64,000 nt of DNA from Streptomyces sp. NBC_01276 (GTDB lineage Bacteria > Actinomycetota > Actinomycetes > Streptomycetales > Streptomycetaceae). The notes beneath the pieces are model-generated. The model was not told where the DNA came from and did no database searches. It worked only from the letters and a program-made list of their open reading frames with translations. The DNA lies in contig NZ_CP108442.1 of the NCBI RefSeq assembly GCF_041435355.1, positions 4,772,501 through 4,836,500 of the forward strand, given 5' to 3'. The number at the start of each line of letters is the position of its first letter. Positions within the stretch are counted from its first letter, which is position 1. Shown piece after piece: positions 32,933 through 40,569 of this stretch. Both the position numbers and the translations under genes were made by a program.

Positions 32933-33960
32933 ACGCCGTTCACGTCGGTTCAGCGGAACGCGCGCTGGCCGTGGGTACGTGGCTGATCGTCGGGGGAGCG
33001 ATGCTCTACTCCGTCCTGACGGTCACGCCGCTTATGGCCGACCACACCCCCGCTGCCTGGCGGTGGACGGCCCCGATCCTGCCGCTCGTCGTGGACGCGG
33101 CGGTGGTCATCGTGGTCCGCCTCGACTCGGTCCTGGCCCGCCTCGGCGGGCACGGCGGGGCCTGGCCGGTCGCGCTCCGCTGGATGACCGGTGCCATGAC
33201 CCTAGCTCTGAATATCGGCGCGTCCGCGCTGGTCGGGGACCTGGTCGGGGTCGCGGTCCACGCCGTCGCCCCGCTCCTCCTCATCGTCACCGCCGAGGCT
33301 GGACTCGCCTACCGGCGGGCCATCACCGCCGCCGTACGCGGGCTGGAAGAGCGAGACCGGGCAGAACGCCAGGCCCGGGAGAAGGCGGCCGAGGACCGGG
33401 AGGAAGCCCGTCAGCAGCGGGTGCGTGAACGCCGTGAGCATGAGGCGGCCCTGGTCCGTGAACAGCGTGAACACGAGGCCCGGCTGATCCGCGAAGAGGC
33501 CGACCGGCAGGATCGGATCCGGCGTGAGAACCAGGAGCGCGTCGACGCTGCCGCAGCTGCTGAGCGGGAGGCCCGTGAACGCCGTGAACGCGAGCGTGAA
33601 CAGGCCCAGGCCGAGCGTGAACGCCTTGAACGCCAGGCCGCGCAGCAGCTGGAGCTGGAGGCCCGGCAGAAGGCTGACCGGGACCGTAAGGAGCGTGCCG
33701 CCCAGGCCGAGCGTGAACGCCGTGAACAGCTGCGTGAACAGGAGCGCCTGGAGCGTGAACGCGCCGCGCTGCTGTCCGCCGGACCGCCGGCCGTGAAGCT
33801 CCCCGAGGACCGTGCCCGCACGGTCGTCCGGGCCGCGTTCGACGCTGGGCTGGCCGTGCGGGTGGCCGCCGAGCTGACCGGCTGGTCCGTCGGCTGGGCC
33901 TCCGCCCGCTACCAGGAACTCCGCGACGCGACCGCGACCGCTGCCCCGGCCCGCGGCTGA
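32929..33960 (+). CDS. DUF2637 membrane protein with charged coiled coil (Spd-like spread protein)
   Basis: 343 residues. Four hydrophobic segments in residues 10-135 (LIVGGAMLYSVLTVTPL, ILPLVVDAAVVIVV, MTLALNIGASALVGDLVG, PLLLIVTAEAGLA) match the DUF2637 domain. An uninterrupted Glu/Arg-rich coiled coil spans about 140-290. A C-terminal helix-turn-helix-like segment (VRVAAELTGWSVGWASARYQELRD) ends it. DUF2637 proteins occur in Streptomyces conjugation operons, where Spd proteins spread the element between hyphal compartments. Confidence 0.8.
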   Translation: MNAVHVGSAERALAVGTWLIVGGAMLYSVLTVTPLMADHTPAAWRWTAPILPLVVDAAVVIVVRLDSVLARLGGHGGAWPVALRWMTGAMTLALNIGASALVGDLVGVAVHAVAPLLLIVTAEAGLAYRRAITAAVRGLEERDRAERQAREKAAEDREEARQQRVRERREHEAALVREQREHEARLIREEADRQDRIRRENQERVDAAAAAEREARERREREREQAQAERERLERQAAQQLELEARQKADRDRKERAAQAERERREQLREQERLERERAALLSAGPPAVKLPEDRARTVVRAAFDAGLAVRVAAELTGWSVGWASARYQELRDATATAAPARG

Positions 33961-34298
33961 TGGGCACGCTGCCCGTCTACCGGTGGCGCCTGGCTCCCGA
34001 CGGGCTGGCCACCCGCCGCCAGCTCCGAGCCGCCGGACTCCGGCCCGGCGGCCAGGACGTCGTCGCCCAGCTGGAGCGGCCCCGCCGAAAGCGGGGGCCG
34101 CTGGTCGCCTTCCTCTACCGGCTCGACCTCGCCAAGCCAGTCCGGCCCATGACCCCGGCCCGGCGGGCGGCTCTCGCCAAGGCGAACGCCGCCCGCCGCC
34201 GGTGCCCGGCCTGCCGGGCCGATGCCGGGTACGTGATCCCGGCCTCGCTCGGCATGTGCGTGCCCTGCCACGACGTCCCCGAACAGCGTGCCGCCTGA
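33960..34298 (+). CDS. RRQRL-motif zinc-binding protein
   Basis: 112 residues; ATG overlaps the previous stop by one base. It has the N-terminal motif LATRRQLRAAGLRPGG seen in RRQRL-type AICE proteins, and a C-terminal CPACRADAGYVIP...CVPCHD with two CxxC pairs that should bind zinc. Very basic overall. Role in transfer not established. Confidence 0.75.
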   Translation: MGTLPVYRWRLAPDGLATRRQLRAAGLRPGGQDVVAQLERPRRKRGPLVAFLYRLDLAKPVRPMTPARRAALAKANAARRRCPACRADAGYVIPASLGMCVPCHDVPEQRAA

Positions 34299-34327
34299 AC
34301 CTCCCGCCCGTCTGAAGGAGTTCTGCT

Positions 34328-34834
34328 GTGTCTCGCCGCACGCGGCCCCTGGCCGCCCCGACCGTACGGATCCCGCGTCAGCGCGGGGGCCAGCCGGTCA
34401 TCGTCGTCCTGAGCCCCGAGGAGGGGCCCACCCTGACCGCCCGCGCCGTGGCCGCGTCGGGGCGTTGGCTGTGGAAGCACCGCCGCAGCTGGGCGCCCAC
34501 CGGCCTCGCCGTCCTCTTGCTGATCGTGACCGGGCTGGTTCACCTGATCGAGCCCCGCACCGCGTGGTTCCTGGCCCCGATTGTCCTCGCCCCGGCCGGG
34601 GTGTGGGCGTGGATCACCCGGCGCCGTCCCGCTACCTCCCGCACCGCGACGGCGTGGCGGGCCCTGCTCGCCGCCGCGGTGACCGGAGCGGTCGGCTGGG
34701 TGCCGCTGGCCGTCTGGTTCAGCCCGGCCGCCCCGGCCGTGACCGTCTCCTGGGCCCTCCTGACGCTGGCCGCGCAGGTCGCCTGGCTCATCACCCGCCG
34801 CCTGACCACCACTGCCACGAAGGAGACCAGCTGA
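34328..34834 (+). CDS. Membrane protein of the transfer operon
   Basis: 168 residues from GTG 34328 with GAAGGAG upstream. A basic N-terminus is followed by four hydrophobic segments (WAPTGLAVLLLIVTGLVHLI, FLAPIVLAPAGVWAWI, ALLAAAVTGAVGWVPLAV, VTVSWALLTLAAQVAWLI). No named family recognised with confidence; by position it is probably an Spd-type protein. Overlaps the next gene by one base. Confidence 0.65.
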   Translation: MSRRTRPLAAPTVRIPRQRGGQPVIVVLSPEEGPTLTARAVAASGRWLWKHRRSWAPTGLAVLLLIVTGLVHLIEPRTAWFLAPIVLAPAGVWAWITRRRPATSRTATAWRALLAAAVTGAVGWVPLAVWFSPAAPAVTVSWALLTLAAQVAWLITRRLTTTATKETS

Positions 34835-35424
34835 TGGCCGCCAACAACCAGGGCACGAACCGCGGCACGCCCGGCGCCGGGTGGAACACGGTCGGCGCCC
34901 AGCGGTCCCGGTCGGCGCCGAGGGCGGGCGCGAACGGCTCGCAGACCAAGGTCAACAACAAGACGTTCTCCCCGGGGTTCAACTTCACCGTCAACAGCGG
35001 GGGCCGCGGCGGCGGGGGTGGGGGAGGCGGATTCGCCACCAACGGGTCCGGCGGGGGCGGGCGTCAGCCGCAGTCGCTGCTGCCGGCGCCGGAGTTCAGC
35101 TCCCCGGCGCAGGTCCGCCAGTACTGCAACAGCGTTCGTGCCGCCGGGGTCGCTCTGTCGATCGAGGTCGCGATGGGCGCGGAGATCCTCAAGGCCACCC
35201 TGGTCCAGGTCCCCGACCCGGGCGGCCGGATCGGGGGTTCGCGGATCAGGGCGGCGAAGGTCGCCCGCAAGATGCAGCGCGCCGCCGACGCTCTGCGCGA
35301 CGCAGCGAAGAACGCCGCCGCGACCTACGCCCTGTTCCAGCAGGAGTACGAGGAAGAGATCAACCGTGTCCGCCACCGCGCCCGCCGTCCCTCGCAGCCG
35401 CGCATGGACTGGGGCCAGCTCTAG
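34834..35424 (+). CDS. Transfer-associated protein (TraA-like), Gly-rich linker
   Basis: 196 residues. N-terminal 80 residues are disordered with a poly-Gly run; residues 85-170 are helical (AQVRQYCNSVRAAGVALSIE, AMGAEILKATLVQVPD, RIRAAKVARKMQRAADALRD). It resembles proteins annotated as plasmid transfer protein TraA next to traB in Streptomyces elements; this is from memory. Sits directly before the TraB-type gene with ribosome site AAAGGAGG between. Confidence 0.6.
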   Translation: MAANNQGTNRGTPGAGWNTVGAQRSRSAPRAGANGSQTKVNNKTFSPGFNFTVNSGGRGGGGGGGGFATNGSGGGGRQPQSLLPAPEFSSPAQVRQYCNSVRAAGVALSIEVAMGAEILKATLVQVPDPGGRIGGSRIRAAKVARKMQRAADALRDAAKNAAATYALFQQEYEEEINRVRHRARRPSQPRMDWGQL

Positions 35425-35440
35425 AAAGGAGGGCTCTCTG

Positions 35441-37486
35441 ATGGGCGAGCACAAGCACAGCGCCGAGCAGCAGTACGAGGACCAGCTCCGCGGGTCTTCG
35501 GACGGCTCCGGTCTCACCGCGTACGTCCTGCACCGGGCCAAGCCCCACCTGCCGCCCTGGCTCGCCACGGCCGGGCTCGGCCTGGCGGGGGCGCTGGGGA
35601 GTGTGCAGTGGGAGGGCAGTGCGGCGGCCGGGGTCGGTCTGACCCTGGTCTCCGTCGCCCTGACCGGGGTCACCTGGTGGGCGGGCAAGGCGACCGGGCA
35701 GCAGCGGCGTCTTCACTCGGCCATCACCGTGGCCGCGGGCTCCGCGTGGCTGACCGGGGCCTGCCTGGCAGGTCCGCTCACCGGGCCGCTCCCGGACCTG
35801 TACCTGATGGGCGGCCCGGCGCTCGCCCTGTCGTGGAACATCCGCATGGTCCTGCGCCGCAACGTCGACGGCGCCCCGGCCGGCAGCACCGACAAGGGCC
35901 TCCTGGAAAAGGTCGGCCTCGCGCGGGCGCAGATCGGCGCCACGTCGGTGGAGCCGAACCGGGTCACGGCGAAGATGCTCCTGGAGGCCGGGGAGCAGAC
36001 CAATGACGACGTGGCCAAGGTCCTGCCGCGGCTCGCGTCGGCGCTGGACCTGCCGACCTCCGCGGTCCGTTACCTGGGGGATCCCGGCTCCGCGCGCCGC
36101 GGGGAACTGGTCATCGTCCCGGAGGACATGCTCGCCCAGGTCGCGGACTGGCCCGGCCCGTCCAGCCTGGGTGCCTCCATCGCTGAGCCGCTGGTCATCG
36201 GCCGCTACGACGACGGCTCGCCGCTGGTCCTGTGGCTGCCGGGCGACCCGGAGGCCAAGCGCAACGCGACGCACGTCCTGATCGCGGGCGGGACCGGATC
36301 CGGTAAGGGCGAGACCGCCCTCAATCTGATGACGGAGATCCTCTCCCGCCGCGATGTCCTGCTCTGGGTGTCCGACCCGAAGATGTTCCAGGACTTCCGG
36401 CCGCTGCTGCCTGGCATGGACTGGGCGGCCGAGGGCGGCCCGGACACCGAAGTCATGGTCGAGGCCATCAAGACGGTCATCCCCGCCCGGACCCGCTGGC
36501 TCGGCGCCCACTCCTACCGGCAGTGGATCCCCGAAGCCGCCGACCGGCAGACCAGCCCCGACCACACCTGCCGCCCCGACGGCCAGGCCTGCGGCTGTGC
36601 CGGTCTGCCGTTCCTGGTCACATGGATGGAAGAGGCCGCCAATACCCTGCGGCTGATGGGCGACGACGCGTTCACCGGGATCGCCCAGGAGGCCCGCTCC
36701 GCCGGCGTCTCCCTGGTCGTCTCCCTGCAGCGCCCGTCCTACGACCAGATGTCCACCAGCACCCGGGCATCCCTGCCGTCCGTGATCGCGCTCGGCTGCG
36801 ACCCCCGTGATGAGGGGTTCTCCCTTCCGGACACGGTCATCGACGCGGGCGCCCACCCCGGCGCGTGGGGTAACCGGCGCCCCGGCTACTGCTACGTCGT
36901 CTCGCCGGGCATCCCCGAGGATCGCTACCCCTCCCCGGGCCGCACCTTCGCCGTCCCCCACACCGCCGTTCCCACCATGGAAGCCCTCGCGGCCTGGGCC
37001 CAGCGGCACGGCGCCACCGCCGACCCCATCACCGCCGGGGCCGCCGGCGCGGTCGCGGGACAGAACTACACCGGCCGCCCCACCCCGGACAGCACCCCGG
37101 CACCGCGACCGGCCGTGAGCGAAGAGGACCCCGGCATGGAAACGGAATCCCACGGCCTGCTGACCGACCCCGAGGACGCGGGCATCGACCCCGAGGCCGA
37201 ACTCCCCGAGGGGCAGGACGGGGACGACACCCCGATGTGGGAGTCCCCGGGCCGCAAGCCGTCGCCCGCCGAGGCCCGCGAACTCTTCGCACGGGCCCTG
37301 GACGACTTCGAGTCCGCCCGGCAGATGGTCGTCGGCCCGAAGGACTTCATGGACTGGTGCGACCGCCACAACCTGTCCCGCCCGTGGGTCTCCGAGCGTC
37401 TCAAGGAAGCCGCCCTCGACGGCCGCCTGGAGCCGACTTCCGCCACCGGCCGGTGGCGGATCGTCCCCTCCCTCATGGCCGCTTGA
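35441..37486 (+). CDS. TraB/TraSA-type FtsK/SpoIIIE DNA translocase
   Basis: 681 residues, ATG preceded by AAAGGAGG. In Streptomyces a single hexameric FtsK-like ATPase moves double-stranded DNA between mycelia. Visible parts: an N-terminal membrane region with several hydrophobic segments (about 45-140), Walker A LIAGGTGSGKGETALNL (near 285), Walker B-like LPFLVTWMEEAANTL, and the FtsK motif VSLVVSLQRPSYDQM. An acidic linker leads to a C-terminal winged-helix-like domain (MDWCDRHNLSRPWVSERLKE), which in this family recognises clt repeats. TGACACC repeats begin at its stop codon. Confidence 0.92.
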   Translation: MGEHKHSAEQQYEDQLRGSSDGSGLTAYVLHRAKPHLPPWLATAGLGLAGALGSVQWEGSAAAGVGLTLVSVALTGVTWWAGKATGQQRRLHSAITVAAGSAWLTGACLAGPLTGPLPDLYLMGGPALALSWNIRMVLRRNVDGAPAGSTDKGLLEKVGLARAQIGATSVEPNRVTAKMLLEAGEQTNDDVAKVLPRLASALDLPTSAVRYLGDPGSARRGELVIVPEDMLAQVADWPGPSSLGASIAEPLVIGRYDDGSPLVLWLPGDPEAKRNATHVLIAGGTGSGKGETALNLMTEILSRRDVLLWVSDPKMFQDFRPLLPGMDWAAEGGPDTEVMVEAIKTVIPARTRWLGAHSYRQWIPEAADRQTSPDHTCRPDGQACGCAGLPFLVTWMEEAANTLRLMGDDAFTGIAQEARSAGVSLVVSLQRPSYDQMSTSTRASLPSVIALGCDPRDEGFSLPDTVIDAGAHPGAWGNRRPGYCYVVSPGIPEDRYPSPGRTFAVPHTAVPTMEALAAWAQRHGATADPITAGAAGAVAGQNYTGRPTPDSTPAPRPAVSEEDPGMETESHGLLTDPEDAGIDPEAELPEGQDGDDTPMWESPGRKPSPAEARELFARALDDFESARQMVVGPKDFMDWCDRHNLSRPWVSERLKEAALDGRLEPTSATGRWRIVPSLMAA

Positions 37487-37593
37487 CACCTGACACCGTC
37501 ACGGCCCTCTGACACCCGAACCCCTAGGCAAACCCGCTGTCAGAACCCGTGACACCCACCGTCTGACACCACCTGACACCCCGCCCTGACATC
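37484..37593 (+). repeat. TGACACC repeat cluster, candidate clt transfer locus
   Basis: TGACACC occurs at 37484, 37491, 37510, 37550, 37564 and 37574, with a variant TGACATC at 37587; the first overlaps the translocase stop codon. Known Streptomyces clt loci are short direct repeats next to traB that are bound by its winged-helix domain. Repeat word and spacing here are my reading; function is inferred. Confidence 0.6.
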
Positions 37594-37656
37594 CCACCCC
37601 CGCGGGCCCGCGCCACCCACACGGCGCGGGCCCGACCCACACCCGGAGGCATCCTC

Positions 37657-38133
37657 ATGCCCCAGGACCACACCCGCCCGGCCATCCCCGAACCGCTCCG
37701 CTACGGCGACGCGATCCTCCACCCGCCCGCCATCCCGGCCCCCTGGATGCTGCCCGCCGAGATGCCGCCCGGGATCCAGTACGTCACCCTCGCCGACGGC
37801 ACCCGCACCCTGGCCTACACCCAGCCCACCCCGCCCCCGGCGGTCCAGCCGATTCCGGTGTGGGCGAAGACGACCGCGCTCCTCGCCCCCACCGTCGGCG
37901 GCGGGATTGCCGCGGCCGGATGCGGAATCGCCTACGCCGCCCCGGGACTGATCGCCATGACCGAAGCCCTCTGGGCCGCCATCGCCCTCATCGCCGCCGG
38001 CACCCTCGCCCCGCTCCTCCTCCGCGCCGGACGCGGGGTCGGGCGGGGCGGGGCGCCGGTCCAGCACATTACCCAGAACATCACCGCCACCGGCCTCTTC
38101 GGCCGAGCCACCGGCACCATCAACCAGCGCTGA
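37657..38133 (+). CDS. Small membrane protein of the transfer region
   Basis: 158 residues. A Pro-rich N-terminal half (PPAIPAPWMLPAEMPPGIQY, then a TLADGTRTLAY strand pair) is followed by two adjacent hydrophobic segments (TTALLAPTVGGGIAAAGCGIAY and LWAAIALIAAGTLAPLLL) and a basic tail with QHITQNITATGLFGRA. Similar proteins occur in other Streptomyces AICEs as SpdB-like products; no function is proven. Confidence 0.65.
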   Translation: MPQDHTRPAIPEPLRYGDAILHPPAIPAPWMLPAEMPPGIQYVTLADGTRTLAYTQPTPPPAVQPIPVWAKTTALLAPTVGGGIAAAGCGIAYAAPGLIAMTEALWAAIALIAAGTLAPLLLRAGRGVGRGGAPVQHITQNITATGLFGRATGTINQR

Positions 38134-38144
38134 AAGGCCACCCC

Positions 38145-38336
38145 GTGCCCCAGCCCTCGCCCCTGTCGGAGCTGATCTCCGACGCCTTCGCCCTCCTCGC
38201 CGGCAAGCACAGCGTCCGCTGCCCCGAGCCCGGATGCCGGGTCAGCATCCGCTATCGCGCCGTCACCCCCGACGAGGCCAAGCGCCTCACCGACCTCGCC
38301 ACCGACCACACCCGCCATGGAAAGGCCGACCAGTGA
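38145..38336 (+). CDS. Small protein with CxxxxxC pair
   Basis: 63 residues from GTG 38145, 10 bases after a GAAAGG ribosome site. Sequence features: amphipathic N-terminus (LSELISDAFALLAGKHSV), then RCPEPGCRVSIRYRAV, which may be half a zinc site, and a helix TPDEAKRLTDLATDH. Overlaps the next gene by 4 bases (GTGA), so translation is probably coupled. Family not recognised. Confidence 0.6.
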   Translation: MPQPSPLSELISDAFALLAGKHSVRCPEPGCRVSIRYRAVTPDEAKRLTDLATDHTRHGKADQ

Positions 38337-38494
38337 CCCACTACCAGTTCACCGACGAGGACGACCCCGAGTGGGACGGCGGCGACTGCGAGCTGTGCGC
38401 GCCGCCCGACGACGGCGACCCCTGCCAGTACCCGCCCTGCTGCGGCTGCGGCGCCGATGGCAGCAGCGAAAGGCCCGACTGCATCTGCGACTGA
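38333..38494 (+). CDS. Cysteine-rich acidic mini-protein
   Basis: 53 residues from GTG 38333. Eight cysteines in DCELC, DPCQY, PPCCGC and DCICD, on a strongly acidic background (FTDEDDPEWDGGD). The spacing suggests one or two metal sites. Unrecognised family; start and reality are supported by the coupling overlap with the preceding gene and a terminator hairpin right after it. Confidence 0.55.
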   Translation: MTHYQFTDEDDPEWDGGDCELCAPPDDGDPCQYPPCCGCGADGSSERPDCICD

Positions 38495-38500
38495 CACACC

Positions 38501-38544
38501 GAGGGCGGCCCCGTCTCGCCGAAGGCTGGGGCCGCCCTCATCCA
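38501..38544. repeat. Terminator-type hairpin repeat, left of the restriction gene
   Basis: A perfect 12-bp stem (GAGGGCGGCCCC / GGGGCCGCCCTC). The 44-bp unit recurs, about 80% identical and in the same orientation, at 39618-39660 on the other side of the minus-strand nuclease gene. It should end transcription from both sides. Confidence 0.75.
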
Positions 38545-38551
38545 CGTTCGC

Positions 38552-39559
38552 TCAGCTGCCGAGGGGGAAGCCGTGGAAGCCGTCGTCGGTCTGGTAGACC
38601 AGGGCCACGTTCAGTTCGGCAAGGAGGTCCTGGATGTCCTTGGACGGCTCGCTCGGCAGCAGCACTGCAACCCTGAGCCCCTGCGTCTGGGGCAGGTGGC
38701 GGCGGTAGTCCAGGAGCTGCCCGATAGCCATCCGCACGTTGTCGCGGGTGGTCTGGCCCTTGGCCTCGTACAGCACGTGTTCGGTCACGTCGTACAGGTC
38801 CGGAGTCAGTGCACCGACCTCACCAGCCAGGGTGATCTGAAAGGTCTTATGCGCGTGGCCGGCAGCGGCCAGGTGCTTCTTGAAGGCCTCCATCAGCTGC
38901 CCTTCGCGACGGACTACCTTCCTCGGGCCGCCGAGAATGTCAGCGATCGTCTCACCGGTGCTGTGCTGCTCTGACTTCTTGTCCTTGACCCCGTTCTGCT
39001 TCGGGATCTCAGGCTTGACCTCGACCTCGACCTCTTCACAGCTGTCCTGGGTGGCTGCCTTCGGCTGGTCCTTAACCGCGTCCCAGGCGGGCGTGGTGCC
39101 CGCGGCCGGGCGAAGCCGGAACACCAGGGCGTTACGCATCTTCTTGTCCTTGCCCAACCCACGCCGAGTTACGACCGGCGTGATCGGGTCGACCATCATC
39201 GGGCCGATGTACCGCTGAAGGACTGCACCCCCGCTGGACACCTTGCCGTCCGCGACGAACAGGTGGAGCGCCAAGCCCCTCTTGACGTGGTCGTGGAGGG
39301 TCCTGTTGCGGCTCTCCAACTTCTGATCGCCGTAGGCGCCGTAGCCGGTGTAGAGGTACAGCGGCCCGTACTCGTCGTCCTCGACACGACCGTCGAAGGT
39401 GTAGCCGAACTCCTCGCCTGCCTTCGGGTCCGAATACACGAACACCATCTGGTGGGCCTCGCACGGCTCGATGCCCTGGCGGTCCCCACATCCGTAGGCC
39501 GCCTTGTGCTGCGCACGCGTCGCGGTGTTGCCCGGCACGAGTTCAAGGGTCGTCGTCAT
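38552..39559 (-). CDS. Predicted modification-dependent restriction nuclease (SRA-like domain + PD-(D/E)XK)
   Basis: 335 residues, oriented against all neighbouring element genes. Residues 1-135 resemble the SRA/YDG-type base-flipping domain of ScoMcrA-like enzymes: QMVFVYSDPKAGEEFGYTFDG, LYLYTGYGAYGDQKLESRNR, DHVKRGLALHLF, QRYIGPMMVDP. Residues 215-320 carry a PD-(D/E)XK nuclease core: GALTPDLYDVTEHVLYEAKG (Asp, then Glu-x-Lys) followed by a helix with QLLDYRRH. Such proteins recognise modified bases (or phosphorothioate) and cut incoming DNA (type IV restriction). Both domains are read by eye; specificity is unknown. Likely a defence cargo gene of the AICE. Confidence 0.7.
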   Translation of the reverse strand: MTTTLELVPGNTATRAQHKAAYGCGDRQGIEPCEAHQMVFVYSDPKAGEEFGYTFDGRVEDDEYGPLYLYTGYGAYGDQKLESRNRTLHDHVKRGLALHLFVADGKVSSGGAVLQRYIGPMMVDPITPVVTRRGLGKDKKMRNALVFRLRPAAGTTPAWDAVKDQPKAATQDSCEEVEVEVKPEIPKQNGVKDKKSEQHSTGETIADILGGPRKVVRREGQLMEAFKKHLAAAGHAHKTFQITLAGEVGALTPDLYDVTEHVLYEAKGQTTRDNVRMAIGQLLDYRRHLPQTQGLRVAVLLPSEPSKDIQDLLAELNVALVYQTDDGFHGFPLGS

Positions 39560-39617
39560 ATCTCGACCCTATGCACCCCCACCGACATCCCGTCACCGGA
39601 TTTAGACCGTGACGGGC

Positions 39618-39660
39618 GAGGGCGGCCCCGCCTCGACAAAGTCCGGACCGCCCTCATCCA
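39618..39660. repeat. Terminator-type hairpin repeat, right of the restriction gene
   Basis: Direct-repeat partner of 38501-38544 (GAGGGCGG / CCGCCCTC stem, then CATCCA). It lies between the start of the minus-strand nuclease gene and the prim-pol gene, an odd place for a terminator. Confidence 0.7.
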
Positions 39661-39682
39661 GCTACCACTGGAGGAGTCCAGC

Positions 39683-40567
39683 ATGACCCAACCCAACACC
39701 TTCCCGCGAGAACCCGCCCAACCGGCCTTACCCGCACACCTCACCACCGCACTGTGGCTCGCCGGGATCGGTCTGCCCGTCCTGCCGCTGCGCGAGGGCA
39801 AGCTCCCCTTCGGGAACTGCACCACCTGCAAGGAGTCGGCGTGCGGGGACCGGCCCAACATGAAGACTCCCGGCGCCTGCCAGTGCCCCGCCCCCTGCCA
39901 TGGCTGGGCCGCCGCCACCACCGACCCGGCCGTTCTCATCTCCCCGGCCTGGGCCCGCGCCTGGCGCCAGGCGGTCGCGGTCGCCTACCACCCCGGCGGC
40001 GCCGGGCTCACCGTCGTGGACCTCGACAACGCCGAGGCCATCGGCTGGGCGCGTGAGACCCTGCACGCCACCAAAGTCGTGGCGACGACGCGCGGGGAGC
40101 ACTGGGTCTACCGGGGGGCCATGAAGTCCTGCAACAAGGTCCGGCCCGGCGTCGACATCAAGTCGTCTATGTCCTACGCCCGCTGGTACGGCCCCGGCAC
40201 CGGTCCGATCACCCCCCTGCCGGACGCCGTCCGGGCGCTGGCCGTGAAGGAAGAATCCGTTCCGGCGCCGGTCGCCCACGCGATCACCCTGCCCGCCGTG
40301 GCCGGAACCGAGGAATGCCCCCACCGCACTCCGGCCTACCTGGAGCGCGGGATCTCCATGGCCAAGCACCGCATTGCCGATGCCCAGAGCACGATCCACA
40401 ACAACGTGTACCGGGTCTTCCTCGCCGTCCTGGCCAAGCACGGCCGGTGTGGCTGCCTCACCCAGGACCACATCGAGCGGCTGTTCACCGCCGCGCAGGA
40501 GAAGGGCGAATCCCTGCGGCACTGCGAGATCGCCTGGACCAACGCCCGCATGAAGCTGGGACTGTGA
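39683..40567 (+). CDS. Prim-pol domain replication protein
   Basis: 294 residues; ATG 39683 with GGAGGAG upstream. Archaeo-eukaryotic primase/polymerase (prim-pol) fold: AGIGLPVLPLREGKLPF at the start, a Cys-rich insertion (CTTCKESACGDRPNMKTPGACQC..C), the acidic catalytic pair in GLTVVDLDNAEAIGW, and TTRGEHWVYRG with the conserved His. It marks the element as the RepPP class of AICE, in which prim-pol replaces a rolling-circle Rep. The ATPase gene follows 2 bases later. Confidence 0.88.
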   Translation: MTQPNTFPREPAQPALPAHLTTALWLAGIGLPVLPLREGKLPFGNCTTCKESACGDRPNMKTPGACQCPAPCHGWAAATTDPAVLISPAWARAWRQAVAVAYHPGGAGLTVVDLDNAEAIGWARETLHATKVVATTRGEHWVYRGAMKSCNKVRPGVDIKSSMSYARWYGPGTGPITPLPDAVRALAVKEESVPAPVAHAITLPAVAGTEECPHRTPAYLERGISMAKHRIADAQSTIHNNVYRVFLAVLAKHGRCGCLTQDHIERLFTAAQEKGESLRHCEIAWTNARMKLGL

Positions 40568-40569
40568 CC

